A stretch of DNA of 64,000 nucleotides from Nereocystis luetkeana (taxonomy: Eukaryota; Sar; Phaeophyceae; Laminariales; Laminariaceae): contig JARUPZ010000007.1 in assembly GCA_031213475.1 (NCBI GenBank), forward strand, positions 4,893,586 to 4,957,585, in the 5' to 3' direction. The notes below the pieces were generated by a model. It searched no databases. It saw nothing but the letters and a program-made list of their open reading frames with translations, and was not told the DNA's origin. Each line of letters begins with the position of its first letter. The stretch's first letter is position 1. A program made the translations under genes and the position numbers. Shown here piece after piece: positions 38,041-50,400 of the stretch.

Positions 38041-41000
38041 TTCGTTCGTGTTTTTTGCGTGTATTCGAGCGTGAGGGCGATGCCAAGAAGGGGTGGTGTG
38101 TTGCTTGCCGTGTGGAGCCAGATCGCTTGGATTTAAGGGCCTACTCGAACATACTGTACCAGGTACCAGCTTTTTCTGAAGAATAAATGGAGTAGTACAG
38201 CTTGTTTGGTGTCGAAACAATATTTAGGATACTGTTTGGATTATTTTTCAGGGTAACATTCTCCCCAAACTACCTGAGACGGAAGGGAGTAACCTGTCGT
38301 CATTTTGTTTTTTTGCAGACTAGATAAATCCTAGGACACTGTCTGTGAGAAAAGTTGCACCCGTCGCCCCGGAGAAGTCGTCGCCCCGGAGAAGTGGAGA
38401 GTTGGCGTCGGACGATAAAGGGGGTGTCACCATTAGTTATCAATGGTCGCCCCAACATGAGCAATAAACCGACTGCTAATCCTTTTGGGACTATTGGAGG
38501 GGAAACATGTGTGAAGCCAACTCAGTGCGTTATCCCAGCGCGTAGTTTCGCTACTGACTGGATTTGACGTAAGGCTGTTTCGGTTCAAATTGATAGTCCT
38601 CGAGCTCTGATCTTCAACCTTCTCTCAGAGCGCTGTTGACTGTTTGTTTTGCTTCTTTTTCGCTTTTTTCAAAATTCCCAATTTACCGCCAAGGCTTTTG
38701 CTGGTGAAAAGGGAAAAAGTTCTTGAAATAAAATGTAGAAACTCGGAAAAATTGGAAAATTGAAAACTTGGAACTTTGGAAAGAACAAAAAAAAACAGTA
38801 AACCGACTACCACCACCCCTATACGATCGCCATACACGCACGTATCCAGGTGCGCGATTGTCAAAACACATGGATGCATGTTGTGCCTCATCCATCCAAT
38901 CTGGAATATTGACACCCAGGGAACTGTACGGCAACAAATATCGTTGACGCTTCTCTATGCACTTGTATGATATACTCGTAGGCTGCGTCGATCCGAAACA
39001 TTATTGTTCAGTTTACCAGACTGCTTCGTAAGGATGTGACTTTCATATTTATTTATCATATTTTAATTTCGTCAGTATTATTGTTGCCGCTTCATACGAG
39101 TATGCGTCATATTTCAAAGCCCGTAGGACAAAATAAAATGTACCAGGATTAGTTTTGATGACGGCCGACGGGTTCACGCTTTTTATACACGTACAGTAAT
39201 CGTGGGCTTTACCAACGTTTTAAATTTCGACCAGAGGCAAGGGTATATATAGGAGAGATAGATGCTCACTCGTGGGTGCCTTCGGCTTGACGTGCATTTA
39301 GCTACGCCGGTTCCAGCAGAGGTACACGAGCACGGCACTGCCCGCTGCCGAGTGAGAAACTTAGACTACAGTACGTCTACCGTTCGTTGTGGTTTTTATC
39401 TCTCTTCACACGGAAAGTATTTTATAAAAAAAATATGAAGAAGACGCGGTAGGATACTCATCATCTATTTATATCTTCTTGTCATGCACACGGCACGATC
39501 ATCTCGAAGAGACGCAAAACCCCTCGTGGAAGGAGAGGGGAAGGGCCAAACGAAACCCGCAGTCACTCAAACAAAATAGTTGCTTTGACATTAGTACAGC
39601 TACGTTGTGGCTACTGACTGCCTGCCGTTATGTTATTGATGGTAGTGCGGCATGTTTTAAGAGGAAGAGGTATTTTCGACACTCATATGCAGCGCCCCCT
39701 CTCCCCCTGCGCCAGCCCGCCCGCCCGCCGAAAATCGCCTAAAAGTACCCAACCCACTACGCAAAAATGTTCGCCCATTGAGCAAAACACAGTTTAGCAT
39801 CCTAAGCATCAACCAGTAACTTGGTGTCGACGCGTTGATCCTCAGACCGCCCCCGATAGCGCACGGAAGGCAATCAATGAAGAAAAATGTTGCTTCGTAT
39901 CGCCACCATATCATACTTAGGGTTATTTATACATAACATGCATGCTTCAACTATACTACTACGCACGGCTCCTTTACTGCGCCTACTTTACCCATTGCTG
40001 TTGTTGAGGAAGAATACCTGTCACCCCCCCGTATTGACAACCACCACCAGCAAACAACACACACTACCATAAGTACTATTCTACATCTCTCTGCAGCCCG
40101 CCCACCCCCCCCCCATCTCTCTGTGAACCTCATTGGAACCGTTAACTGCTGTTTCTAAGGATGCTTGCTGCTACTGCTGCTGCCACATGCTGCGGAATCA
40201 AGTGGACTACAAGTATAATTGATAAGTACCTGCTACACGAAGCGTAACACCAGATCCGATCAACAGTACGAAGCATGGTATCTCGTGTCACTCTCCTTGT
40301 GCACGTACGTGCTGGTACGCGTTGGTGTACTGTTCTTTATTTCTCGTCCACCAACAGCAGTAGTAGCCTAAAAAAATGTGGTTCATACACACGACGTAGG
40401 GGACGGCCGCAATGCAGCAACAACTTCCTCATGCCTGACACCACGGCAGAAAAAAAAATGCACACAAGTAGTAGGTACTAAAATACAGGATAGATGGGAT
40501 GGGTGGATGAAGGAAGAGTCCAGGGCTGATTTTTCGCCTCTTGGCTCTCTTTGGATCACACGCCTCTTCTTCGTCTCAAGACACGCAACGAGCGATCAGT
40601 CGCTTAAGGAGTGTGTGCGTTTGGGGGGGGGGGGGGGGGGTGGGAGGGGGCAGTGCTATAACATCAACCCAGCAACCGCTACAATAACGTTGGTTAGGCT
40701 CGTCTTCATCCATCCCCGTCTCTATGCCGTATCGGGTCCGCTCAACATTTCGCGTCCAACCACCGCAGACACCGAGTGTAGCAACCCCCCCCCCCCCCCC
40801 CCCTCCGTCCTCCGCTCTACTGCCCTGTCCGGAAATTCAAGCAACGTTTTGGTGCGACATATCTTCACATTATTTCTGGACGAGTAGTACATGCAGCAGC
40901 AGGACGTATGTTTTCAGGGCATAAAACAACAAAAAAATACATGGGCTGAAGTGTCTTCTTCGTCGGAAGCTGTAAAACGAGACGGGGGGAAACGTAACAT

Positions 41001-43720
41001 TCGTATTCGTAGCTTCCCACCTGAACCACCTCCCCATCACTCCGCCCCATGAAAAAAAACTAAGGACCCAGTGAGGAGAATTTTACCACAACGCTCACAC
41101 TTGCCATTCATATCATCACATTATTATTAATCAATCCATTGACCACCCGGGAAACCCTTGGCTGAGGTCTGCTACCACTACTTACTCTACAGAGATGAAG
41201 CTTGCAAAAAACCGCAAGCATCGGAGGGGAAAGGACCAGCGGCAGATAATCACGCACTATTTCTACTGCTGTAGGCATGCCAACGACGTGGCTGATTCTG
41301 GTTCGAACAGAAGAATCAGCCCTGAAAACACCGCGCCATCAAGCACACACCACGCACACCGCATTCGATCGGGACATTCCATATCGACAACAACAATGGA
41401 AACATGACAAAGGAAGGACACCTTGAAAAACACATGCAACAAGAAAAAAACTTACTCTCTCTCCCTTCCGTTCGCGCCCCAAACGTAATAGAATGTCAAA
41501 ACTAACTCGACATTTGAGCAAAAGAAAAAGTCAAAAACGCAAAAAAGGCGGAGCAAAAAGACAACCAAGGGCAAAGCGAGCTAAAAATAACTACCTGGTA
41601 TAGAAGGAGGAAAATAGTACAAAGAAACCGATCAAATGGCGATGGTATCGATAACTACCCAGTAGAATATATGGCACTGTTGTGTACCAGGTACCTGGTA
41701 ATGTTCACTTGGTGTATTCTACCTATCCCATGACCTGCAATATGATCCTTCGAAACATTCCTCAACTACCGTATGTACGTGTTCGTACGCTAACAAAATG
41801 GCGTAACCGTCAAAAGAAAAAAGAAAAATTGTCACACGGGTATTCCGGCTTTAGTACCTCGAAAATCGAAAGCGCAACAAACAAAGCAACGTCGGTGACG
41901 GGATGCAATAACCAGCAGGCAAGGGGTTCAGTTCAACAAGCACGGGTCGGGTACATTTACGTACGTTCCCTGAGGAACCAAAAAAAAGTCCACCAGGAGA
42001 TACTAGAGACAACGCCGATCGAGTCGCCCATCATCAATCAGCAGAAGAGGCGACGCAAAACAGGCGCCAGCAGCAGCTAGCTCCTCATGCCCTCCCTCCC
42101 TCCCGCTCCCTTCCTCTACAGCGAGTCGTTACGGCAGCCCCCGTCAATCGAACAGACAGGGGCCGTTTTATTCCATGCACCCATTCGTATTCTCACGGGT
42201 TTTTCGCCGGCCACGAACCATGTGTGGCCCGGGCGATATTTATCCATCTAACCCTCCATCCATCCACGCACCCACCCACTCGTCGACGAGGGTCTAAGTG
42301 TGTGCGACTGCAAAAACTACTGTACGTAGAACAAAGCCCCCTGCCCCTTCTCGTCCTCCCCTTCTCTCCCGCTCAAAAGGTGGCGCTTAACACGCCGGAC
42401 TGTCCACTAAACAAGGGCGCAACCGCTGCCGTCCCCTGTATCTACTTACCCCCACCCCACCCATGTCCCGCCCCCCTGAACCCCATGCAACGACAACCAT
42501 ACCACTCTTCTAGTTCATTAGACAAACGAGACGAGAAAAAAAAAACGACGGACTTCTCTCGGACACAAGGAGCCCGAGACGACGGAACGAGGGCTCGAAA
42601 CATCAATGAAGCCAGCGGGGTGCTACCACTTCGGCTAAAACTCGTCGGCTGCTCGTCTTTTGCGTGCTTCGAGCAGGCAAATCCAAAAGGGAGGCACCAT
42701 AGCAAATCCGCTATCCTTCCTCCGTCTACAACGATTTAATCCATCTGGGGTCGACTTAACTCGACCACCGTGTTACGCTCAATAAATATCAACCATGGTC
42801 GAGACACGCCGATAATGGGTAACTCTATTAATACTCTGCTGCGGTGGAATTAAATAAATCAGCTCCGTGGCAAGAGAACCAAAAGCTCAGGTTCCCCACA
42901 CAGCCCTCTACTACTTCTTGGGTAAATGCGCCAAACGTAATTTTTCCTTCTAATACGAAACCGTAGAAAACTATATTAACCCAATGGTAACGACGAGAGA
43001 CGAAAAACAAAAAACAAAACACGCGAACATATCAGACTTGAAGAGACATGCGGAGCAAAACACATACCAGTAGTAAGCAAGAACGAACAAGCGCCCTGCA
43101 CGTAAGCAACCAGTACAGGCATCGTACGCCTTTGTGAACTCAGCTGCTTGCTTTTCGTTGCTCGCTCGTCTTTCTTTATAGAAAACGAAGGCACCTACAT
43201 CCCTCCTCCCCACCTCGAAACCCCATCCACCAGAAGACTGTCCCCCCTTCTCTGCATGCACACCCTGTACACCTGTCCCCCGGGCGGCCCGACTCATAAA
43301 ACACGGCCCCTCGCAACTAAAAAAACAGAGCGAGACACAAGGACCCCATCTTGGTACAATAGCCGAGCGATAGCCCCGCTGGTCAACCGCGAATACCCCT
43401 TCCAACCGGCACAGCAGTGGCTTGTCAGCCCCGCAAAGAAAATGCAGTGCCCCAGCCAGCCAATCATGTTTTCTTCGGGAGAGACACCCCCGCTGAGCTT
43501 GTTCCGTGCGCAAGCGGCGAAAAGCGGCCATCGGCACCGAGCGAAGAGGAAGGGGCACGCCGCGCGCACGCGTGCAGCATCTTCCTCTCCAACGCTCACG
43601 CCCCTTGCTGCGGAGCCGAGGGAGTAAACTGAACGAGCCCGTACTGCAATTGGTCAGGGGACCTGAAGCACGAGCCCGGGATGATCCACCGATAACCCCC
43701 CCCCCCCCTTCCCCCCCCCC

Positions 43721-43787
43721 GGCACTGTGGGGATGCAAGGACATATGGTCATACGACTACGGTCATGCATGACATGAGTACCCCCCC
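43721..43787 (+). repeat. Poly-C repeat, tail module
   Basis: GGCACTGTGGGGATGCAAGG to CATGACATGAGTA plus a C run. It is preceded immediately by C runs from 43696. Confidence 0.7.
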
Positions 43788-44039
43788 ACACACCTCTGCG
43801 CCGCTCGCCCCCTTTCTACCCTTGACGACACGCGCATGTTGGCCACTCACCATCCATCTAAGTCACGAAAAAAAAAAACGGTACCCACCGCATCGTATCG
43901 TACACATACAAAGCAGAAGTGAATCGAACTGGGTCGGCTCTCACGCAGGCCATTGAGCAGTCACACACCTTCCACAACCGCGGCAGAAGATACGAGCCGG
44001 CTATGTATGCATCGTGCTCGTATCACGCACGCACTGATA

Positions 44040-44470
44040 CGGTTGGACACAAAAACGGCGCAAGCATCAGCGAAATTCGACACGCGTGCCTCCCCCCCCA
44101 GGTGTCTCTATTAGGAGTAGGATTGGTGCTTCGTCTCGAAAGGGATGCGTGGTCCATGGTCAAATGACTATGGGCAAGCAAAAAATGAGTACGCCCTCCC
44201 CCGCCCTACCCCCACCGCCTAACTCTGACCCAAAGGCGGCGAGCACCTGCGAAACTCGACATGCGTGTCCCTCGCCCCCCATCCCTCCCCTACCAATACT
44301 GTCCAACTCTGACGTGGGTGGACACAACAGGCGGCAAGCACCGGCGGAATTCGACACATGCCCCCTCCCCACCTCTTCCCCATACAAACATTGCCCAACT
44401 CCGACACACAGCACGCAGCAAGCACCGGGGAACTTCGCAACACGCGTGCCTCTTTTTCTCCCCTTCCCCC
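44040..44470 (+). repeat. Degenerate ~88-bp tandem array
   Basis: Four related units share CAAGCACC/ATC, a GGAA-like step, TTCGACAC and GCGTGCC-type blocks, followed by pyrimidine-rich spacers, at about 44050, 44230, 44320 and 44405. One short poly-C module (44127-44201) interrupts the first gap. The array ends about 30 bp short of the stop codon of the minus-strand gene. Confidence 0.6.
44127..44201 (+). repeat. Poly-C repeat, short subfamily module
   Basis: GCTTCGTCTCGAAAGGGATG, GGTCAAATGACTA and ATGAGTACG plus a broken C run, inserted between units of the 88-bp array. Confidence 0.75.
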
Positions 44471-44496
44471 ACCCCTCCTCCCCCGCTATGCCGCCA

Positions 44497-47400
44497 TCAC
44501 TGCCCAACGTCCCCGAACACCATGCGGACAAGGCCGAACTTAGCGGCGGCCTCTTCGGCCACGTCAGGCGCCATATGCATCACAGGGATTGAGCTAGCCC
44601 GAACGCGGTCCACCGGGCGGATCCCACCGGCCCCGGCATCGGGGTGCTGCGGCGGAGGCGTGTCCGTCCCGTGGGTGGTGGGGATCGTGATGATGGGGGA
44701 ATAGCCTCCGGTTCCGGGCCCCGCCCCAGCCCCAGACGACGAAGGCGCCCTAATCGGTCGCGCAAGCCTTACCCCCGCGGGCGTCGAAGAGCCGTTAGAC
44801 GTGAGCCGCGTTGAGAAGCTACCGGTGCTGTCCAACCCGAACGAGGGCGACCCGTGGCTCTCGCCCCTCTCGGAGGACCTCACCGGGGTGTACCTGAGCG
44901 CTGCCTGCATCGCAGAGGGCGTCGACAAAGCCTTCGACGACGAGGGTGAAACTCCCTCTCCCGGTCCGCTGCGCTTGGTGCTCCTCTCCTCCGAGGGCGG
45001 CTCGGGGCCGGGCGTGGCGACGGCGGAGGCCGCGACCGCGGCGGCGATGGCGGCGGCGGCTTCTCTGCTCGCCTCCGCCTCGGCTTCCCGCTGGCTGACC
45101 TGCTGGCTGTCACCCTCAAAAATCTTCCGGCGCAAGGACTGGAAAAAGCTTTCCTCCTCCTCGGGAAACACTCCTCCTCCTCTACCGGCGCCGCCGGCTT
45201 TTCTACCGGCGCCCGGTGCGGCCTCTCGCATCGTCCCTCTCCATATCGTGCCCCCGTACGGCTCGCCCATATCGGTCGCAGTCGTGTGGCGGCGGACTTC
45301 TCTCTCCCCCGCCGGTCTCTCCTGTCCGCCCCACTGCCCGGTAACCCCGCCGCCGCCATTCCCAGTACCGTTGCTGGTACCGTTGCTGGTGCCGCCGCCG
45401 GTGTCGCCGCCGCCCCAGAACGTTCCAAAGAACGTCGGACGCTCCGCCTGCAAGGCCGTAGCGGACAGGCGCGGGTGGGGCGCCGGAGCGGTCGAGGACG
45501 ACACGGAGGGAGGAGCCGACTATCGGCGGGCGCAACGGGAAGAGGAGGGCAGCGGGAGGGAGGCAGGTGGGGGTAAGAGAAGGGCGGTGCTTGCGTGGTC
45601 GTGACTGAATGTACTATCTTGAGGGTGGGTGGGTAGTGTTTGGTAGAGTGGGTCGATGGATGGGTATTTTTCTGTAACAATGGGTAGGTGGGTATGTGGG
45701 TGGGTAGATTTTTTATAGGAGTGGGTAGGTGTGGTAGAGTGGGTAGGGTAGGTGGGTGGGTGTTTTTCTTTTGATACAATGGCGGGTGGGTAGTTTTTAA
45801 TATATAGTGGGTAGGTGGGCGGTTGGATAGAATTTTGTTGGGGTGATCAGGTGGGGTGGGGTGTTTTTTTTCAATGGTGAATAGGTGGATGGAGGGGGTC
45901 GAGAGGGGGTGGGGTGTGGGCATGAGAAAACAAACTAGGGGGGGGTGGGGTTACAATGCTGAGGGTGGGTAGTAATTTCAGCGGTGGGTACCGGTAGGTG
46001 GGAAGGTGAGTGGGTGGGTGGATCGGTCATTGCGCAGGAGGGGTGGGCATCGATTCGTTCGGGTCGACGAAATAGGAAGCCGGATGCGAAGATGTGGGGG
46101 TATTGCCAAAAAGATAAAAACGAGGCTGCCACCAGCACTCGTGTCACGTTAGCGGGGCACGGAGGGGGGGGAGGGCAGGAAGACCGGAGAAGGGTCAAAG
46201 AGTGCTCCTGGGACTAAAAGGATCGCGATTATTGGTCTCGCCTCCAAGTAACAGCAGGCGAGGAGTGTTGGGGTGTAAATGTGAGACAATAGTGCATACC
46301 TCGGACAGATCACGATCTACATCATCCAACTTCTCACCTGCCGTCGTGAGAGGTTGTGTGCAGGATCGGCAAGAGTGCAGATCCGACTCAGGAAACAGGT
46401 GCTATGAATATCTCATGCAGATTACACGGCGTCCCAAACCAGCAACATGAGCTAGCAGTCATACAAACTTGGCATTAGATCTGCCTTGAAATAATTTAGA
46501 TCGTCGAGTGGGAACCGATGATCTGTCCAAGGTGCGCAATAGTGCCATGCGCAGTTCTCCGCTCATCGCCGCACATGCAGAAAGACATGTCTACTGGTCG
46601 GTGGCAGACGAAGGAGTGGCTACAACCATACTACCGCCATACCACCCGCCGTTAGAAGTCGAGCGAAATCGCCTAGTGGCTACCCAGCGAGCGCGCGGGG
46701 GCGGGGGGGAATCGCGCGGCGTGTAAGCTTTCCCAGCTTCTTCCCTCACAACTTGCGGAAATAAAAGAGCCACGACAAAATCGCATTTCGTCTGTTCGGC
46801 TTGTTCCCACCCAAGTCCGCGGCACGCGCGCGAGCGTCCGTCGCCAAGCCAAAAATAAATATATAAGATGGCTGCACTTCACTTCCTTCGCTCCGCTTCC
46901 CGTCGCAGCTGGCGTAGATCTATCTGCCTGCACAGGCGAACTTTCTCAGATGTGCCCGAACCAAACAGTGCTGTGCCAAATGAGGTAGTTTTTTTTTCTG
47001 TCACGAACAAACAGTAGGAGATTTTTTTTCCCGACGGCGATATTTTTTATGGCGGCTTCGGCAAACGGCGCCCACCATCCTGACCCTGCTTGGTTGGTGT
47101 ACCATGGGATCGTTGTGGTCGGAAAGACTCTAGCTGCTGTGCGGGGCACATGCAAGAATATTCGCCGGCGCGGGCAGATCTATGCGAGGTCTTTCCACGG
47201 CTTCGCTTTTCCGTCGCTTCGCTTTCCGTCGCTTCGCTTCGCGTTCCGTCGCTTCGCTTCGCTTTCCGTCGCTTCGATTCGATTCGCTTCGCTTCGACGG
47301 TCGATGCTACTGCGCGCTCGTTTGCTGCAGTGGTGGCGGCGGCGGCGGCGGCAGCGGCGGGGAGAGGGCGCGCGTGCCGACATCGTCGCAGCGATTCGCT

Positions 47401-50400
47401 CGTTGTTAGCGCCAGTTCGCGAGCGAGAACCTCTCTCTCTCTCTCTCACCCTGTTCGACGGCTCGCTGGACCTCTCGCTAGATTTTTCGCTGGCCCTTTC
47501 CGCGACTCGCGCGCAGGCGCTGTCCACGATGTCTTTGACGAGCAGCTGCACCTCTAGGGTCGCAATCGTGTGCTGCATCTGGCGGCGCTGGAGAACGAAG
47601 GCGCCAAAGCCCCCGAAGAAAAACGAAACGGATGAAGACGGGCAACTACAGATAAGACGGCAGCGCGACTGCAAGAGGCGAGACACAACACAACATAACC
47701 AAGCCCGATGGCGACACGACTCAACTTAACCACGACCCAACAAACGCCGCCCACTGGGCCACGACATCAAATCAAAAGGCAGAACTGTGGAGAACGTGCT
47801 TCCACCACATCGCCTCAGTCGAGCACGTCCGGGTCCAACTACTGCCCGCGAACGGCGGGTAGACGGAGGGGGAGGGGGGCGGGGGGGGGTCCGACCATCA
47901 AACAGCGTGTGCGGTGTTTCACGCAACGCGCCGTTCATTGCCTCGAGCTCGTTCGACAATCAACCAACTGGCCGGTACTGCACCGCGGCCCCGCTCCCCG
48001 ACGCCCCCGCTCACGTTTTCCCGTTTCGCACCGCAAGAAAAGCCACACTCAACACTTTCAGCCTCCCACCCCCCCCGCACCCTCCCCTCCTTCACGCCAC
48101 TCAAAAGCGCTCTGCACACCAAGTTGCCCGAGAGCCCCAAATTTCAGCACCGTCCTGAACAACACTCGCGCAAGCCTTAGGTTTTGGAAAAACGCCACCG
48201 AAACACGGGGCGGAGTCGCACGACCGCTCTTGTCGATCTCAAGTCCCCCAACAGGTAGAGGGTAAAGTCAGGGTTGAAGGGTGGGGATGGGTCGGGGCCG
48301 ACGTGCAAGAAACAAGCTGACCACAGACGCCTTACAAGAGTTTTGCTGCAAGACGGTGCGCTGCAATTAGGGATCTACCCAAGTTGCCCACACGTCAGGC
48401 TGACTTGACACCAGTGACGTAAAGAAACACACATAAACACACGTACCGACTCCGCGTCCTCCTCGGCCTTCAGCCGTGTCGCCAGCCGCGCGGCAGAGTT
48501 AGCGTCGTTTTCATCGGCTGCCCTAGCCAGACTCTTCGCCGCCTTCTCCCTGCGAGCAGCGGCTGCTGTCGCGCGAGCAACCGCGCTCCCCTGCCCCTGC
48601 GAGACCGCCGGTTGCTGAAAATGGTGCGGCGAGCGGCCCTGGACGGGCACGGTGTGGGACGTGGGCTGCTTGCTCGACCCACCGAGCGTCCGCTGCAACG
48701 ATAACGGGGAGCAGGGGGGTGGGGCGCCGGAGAGTGCAATAAATAAAGCATACCCACTCAAAAAAGATAGTACAGCTGTCGCTAGCAACTCGCGCAGCAG
48801 GATATTTGCAAAGGTCGTCAACTTGTGTGCGTTGGGGAACGGCGTACGTCGGACGCCTTTAGGCAACTCCAAAGGGGTACGTCTCTATTTTTTATGGGCC
48901 CTGTCAAGATTATAAAACCGCATTCGCTCGCAAGTATCGCGCCATCCTGAATGCTGAAACTCGGAGAGGGGAGGGCGGAGAGAGAGGAGGGGGGAGGGGG
49001 GGGCTGTGGCACACACGGTAACGCCAAACAGAGCGAAAACACAGTACTACATCGTTACTGGCTACCAGGTATAATACAGCAGCGCTTTTCTCTGGTAGTT
49101 CCTCCTCCCCCAACTCGTCCTCCCTTTGCTCATCACAGCGCACCTGGAGCGAACCCCACACCCCTTTTTTCACGTCTGCCTTTGGAACGCCGCCGGGACG
49201 GCCAACGCCCCCGCCGACCGCACCGCTCCCGCGCTTCTTGTTGCGCGAAAACGGCCACAACCCTCCCTTCCCACCACCGCCCACGTTGCTGTCGCTGCCC
49301 ATAGACGAAGAACCAGCGGCGTACATCGCCTGCGACGCCAGGCGGGAGCCTCTCCTGGCCATCCTCTCGTCAGCAAACTCCTCCTGCTGAGCACCCGCAG
49401 ACGACACCCGTCGCTGGGTCTGCTGCTGCTGCTGCCTCTCGTCACCCATGGCGCCCGCCGAGGACGAGGCCCTGCCCCGCCCCCACCCTTTCTTCCTCGG
49501 AGAAAAGTTCGTCGCCTCCCGCTGCTGGAGCACCCGCGCAACCTCCGGAGGGAGCCGCGGGTCCACCATGCTACGGCTTCTGCCCATCCGGGACGAGCCG
49601 TCGTCCCGCCCTTGCACCTCCGTCACGGGGTTGAACGTCACCGCGGTCTGGGCAGCGTTTCCAAGTCCCAGCGCCGCATCCATCGGAGGCGCCACAGAAG
49701 ACGACGGACGTTCGCCAGAGAACGAAGAGAACCGAGAGTTTCTCGACTTACTTCCGTCGCCGCCGCCACCGATCCCGGCCATGGAAGTCGCCCGTCTGCG
49801 CCCGATCGACTCGATCCCTTTACCGCGGCCTGCTCGGGGGTCCCCGGCGGTGCTGTCCTCTTCCTCGCTCTCGTCGCTGCTTTCGCCCATGCCCGGCGTC
49901 GGCCGATTCACTACCGCGGGCGTCAACCGCGACAACGCGCCGCCCCCTCCACCCCGAAGGTTGCCCGACCCTCGCCCTCCAAAGCCGAACAAGCTCTTGC
50001 CGCGCGCCGGGCGCTCCCCAAGGTCTTCCTCGGCGGCGCGGCCTCCGCCGCCATAGCCACCGCTGGTGGTAGTGGTGGTAGGGCCACTGCTCTCGCTGCC
50101 ACCACCACCACCACCGCTCGGGCCATACTGTCCCACCTCTTCCTCGATGTCATATTCTTGGCGTCCCCGGGGGGGGTCCCATTCTTGGGACGCCCACCGC
50201 TGCCGCCGCTCTGTGTTGTTGCCCGCCTTGTTTCCGCTTCCCCAGCCGCGGATAGGGATGGTGAAGCTGCGGCTCCTGCTGCGCGAACCCTCGTCCGCGT
50301 TGCCAGAGCGCGCCGCTCGGCTCTGGGATCGGCCCCTTGCGATGATGGAAGCCGAGGTGGAGGCGGACGCGGAGGCGGAAGCGCCGGCCGCGGCGGCCGC

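Larger units (their letters stand above)
38041..44496. other. Intergenic region between convergent genes
   Basis: The 3' flanks of kinesin-8 (plus) and of the unrecognised minus-strand gene face each other here. An AATAAA lies at 38182-38187, about 140 bases after the kinesin-8 stop, and is a candidate poly-A signal. The region is mostly AT-richer non-coding sequence with long G/C mononucleotide runs (near 40622 and 40785), three to four copies of the TACCTGGTA 9-mer, and poly-C repeat pieces near 43721 and 44127. I see no convincing gene; the frames of 80-260 codons lack any family motif. Confidence 0.6.

Noticed and set aside
42971-43744. 257-codon minus-strand frame
   Set aside because: It has Arg/Cys/Phe-rich random composition, starts inside a poly-C region, and shows no motif or exon-like edges.
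44801-45923. Long open frames on both strands over 44801-45923
   Set aside because: They mirror the terminal exon 45519-44497 in other frames or run through the TGGG tract; no family motif.
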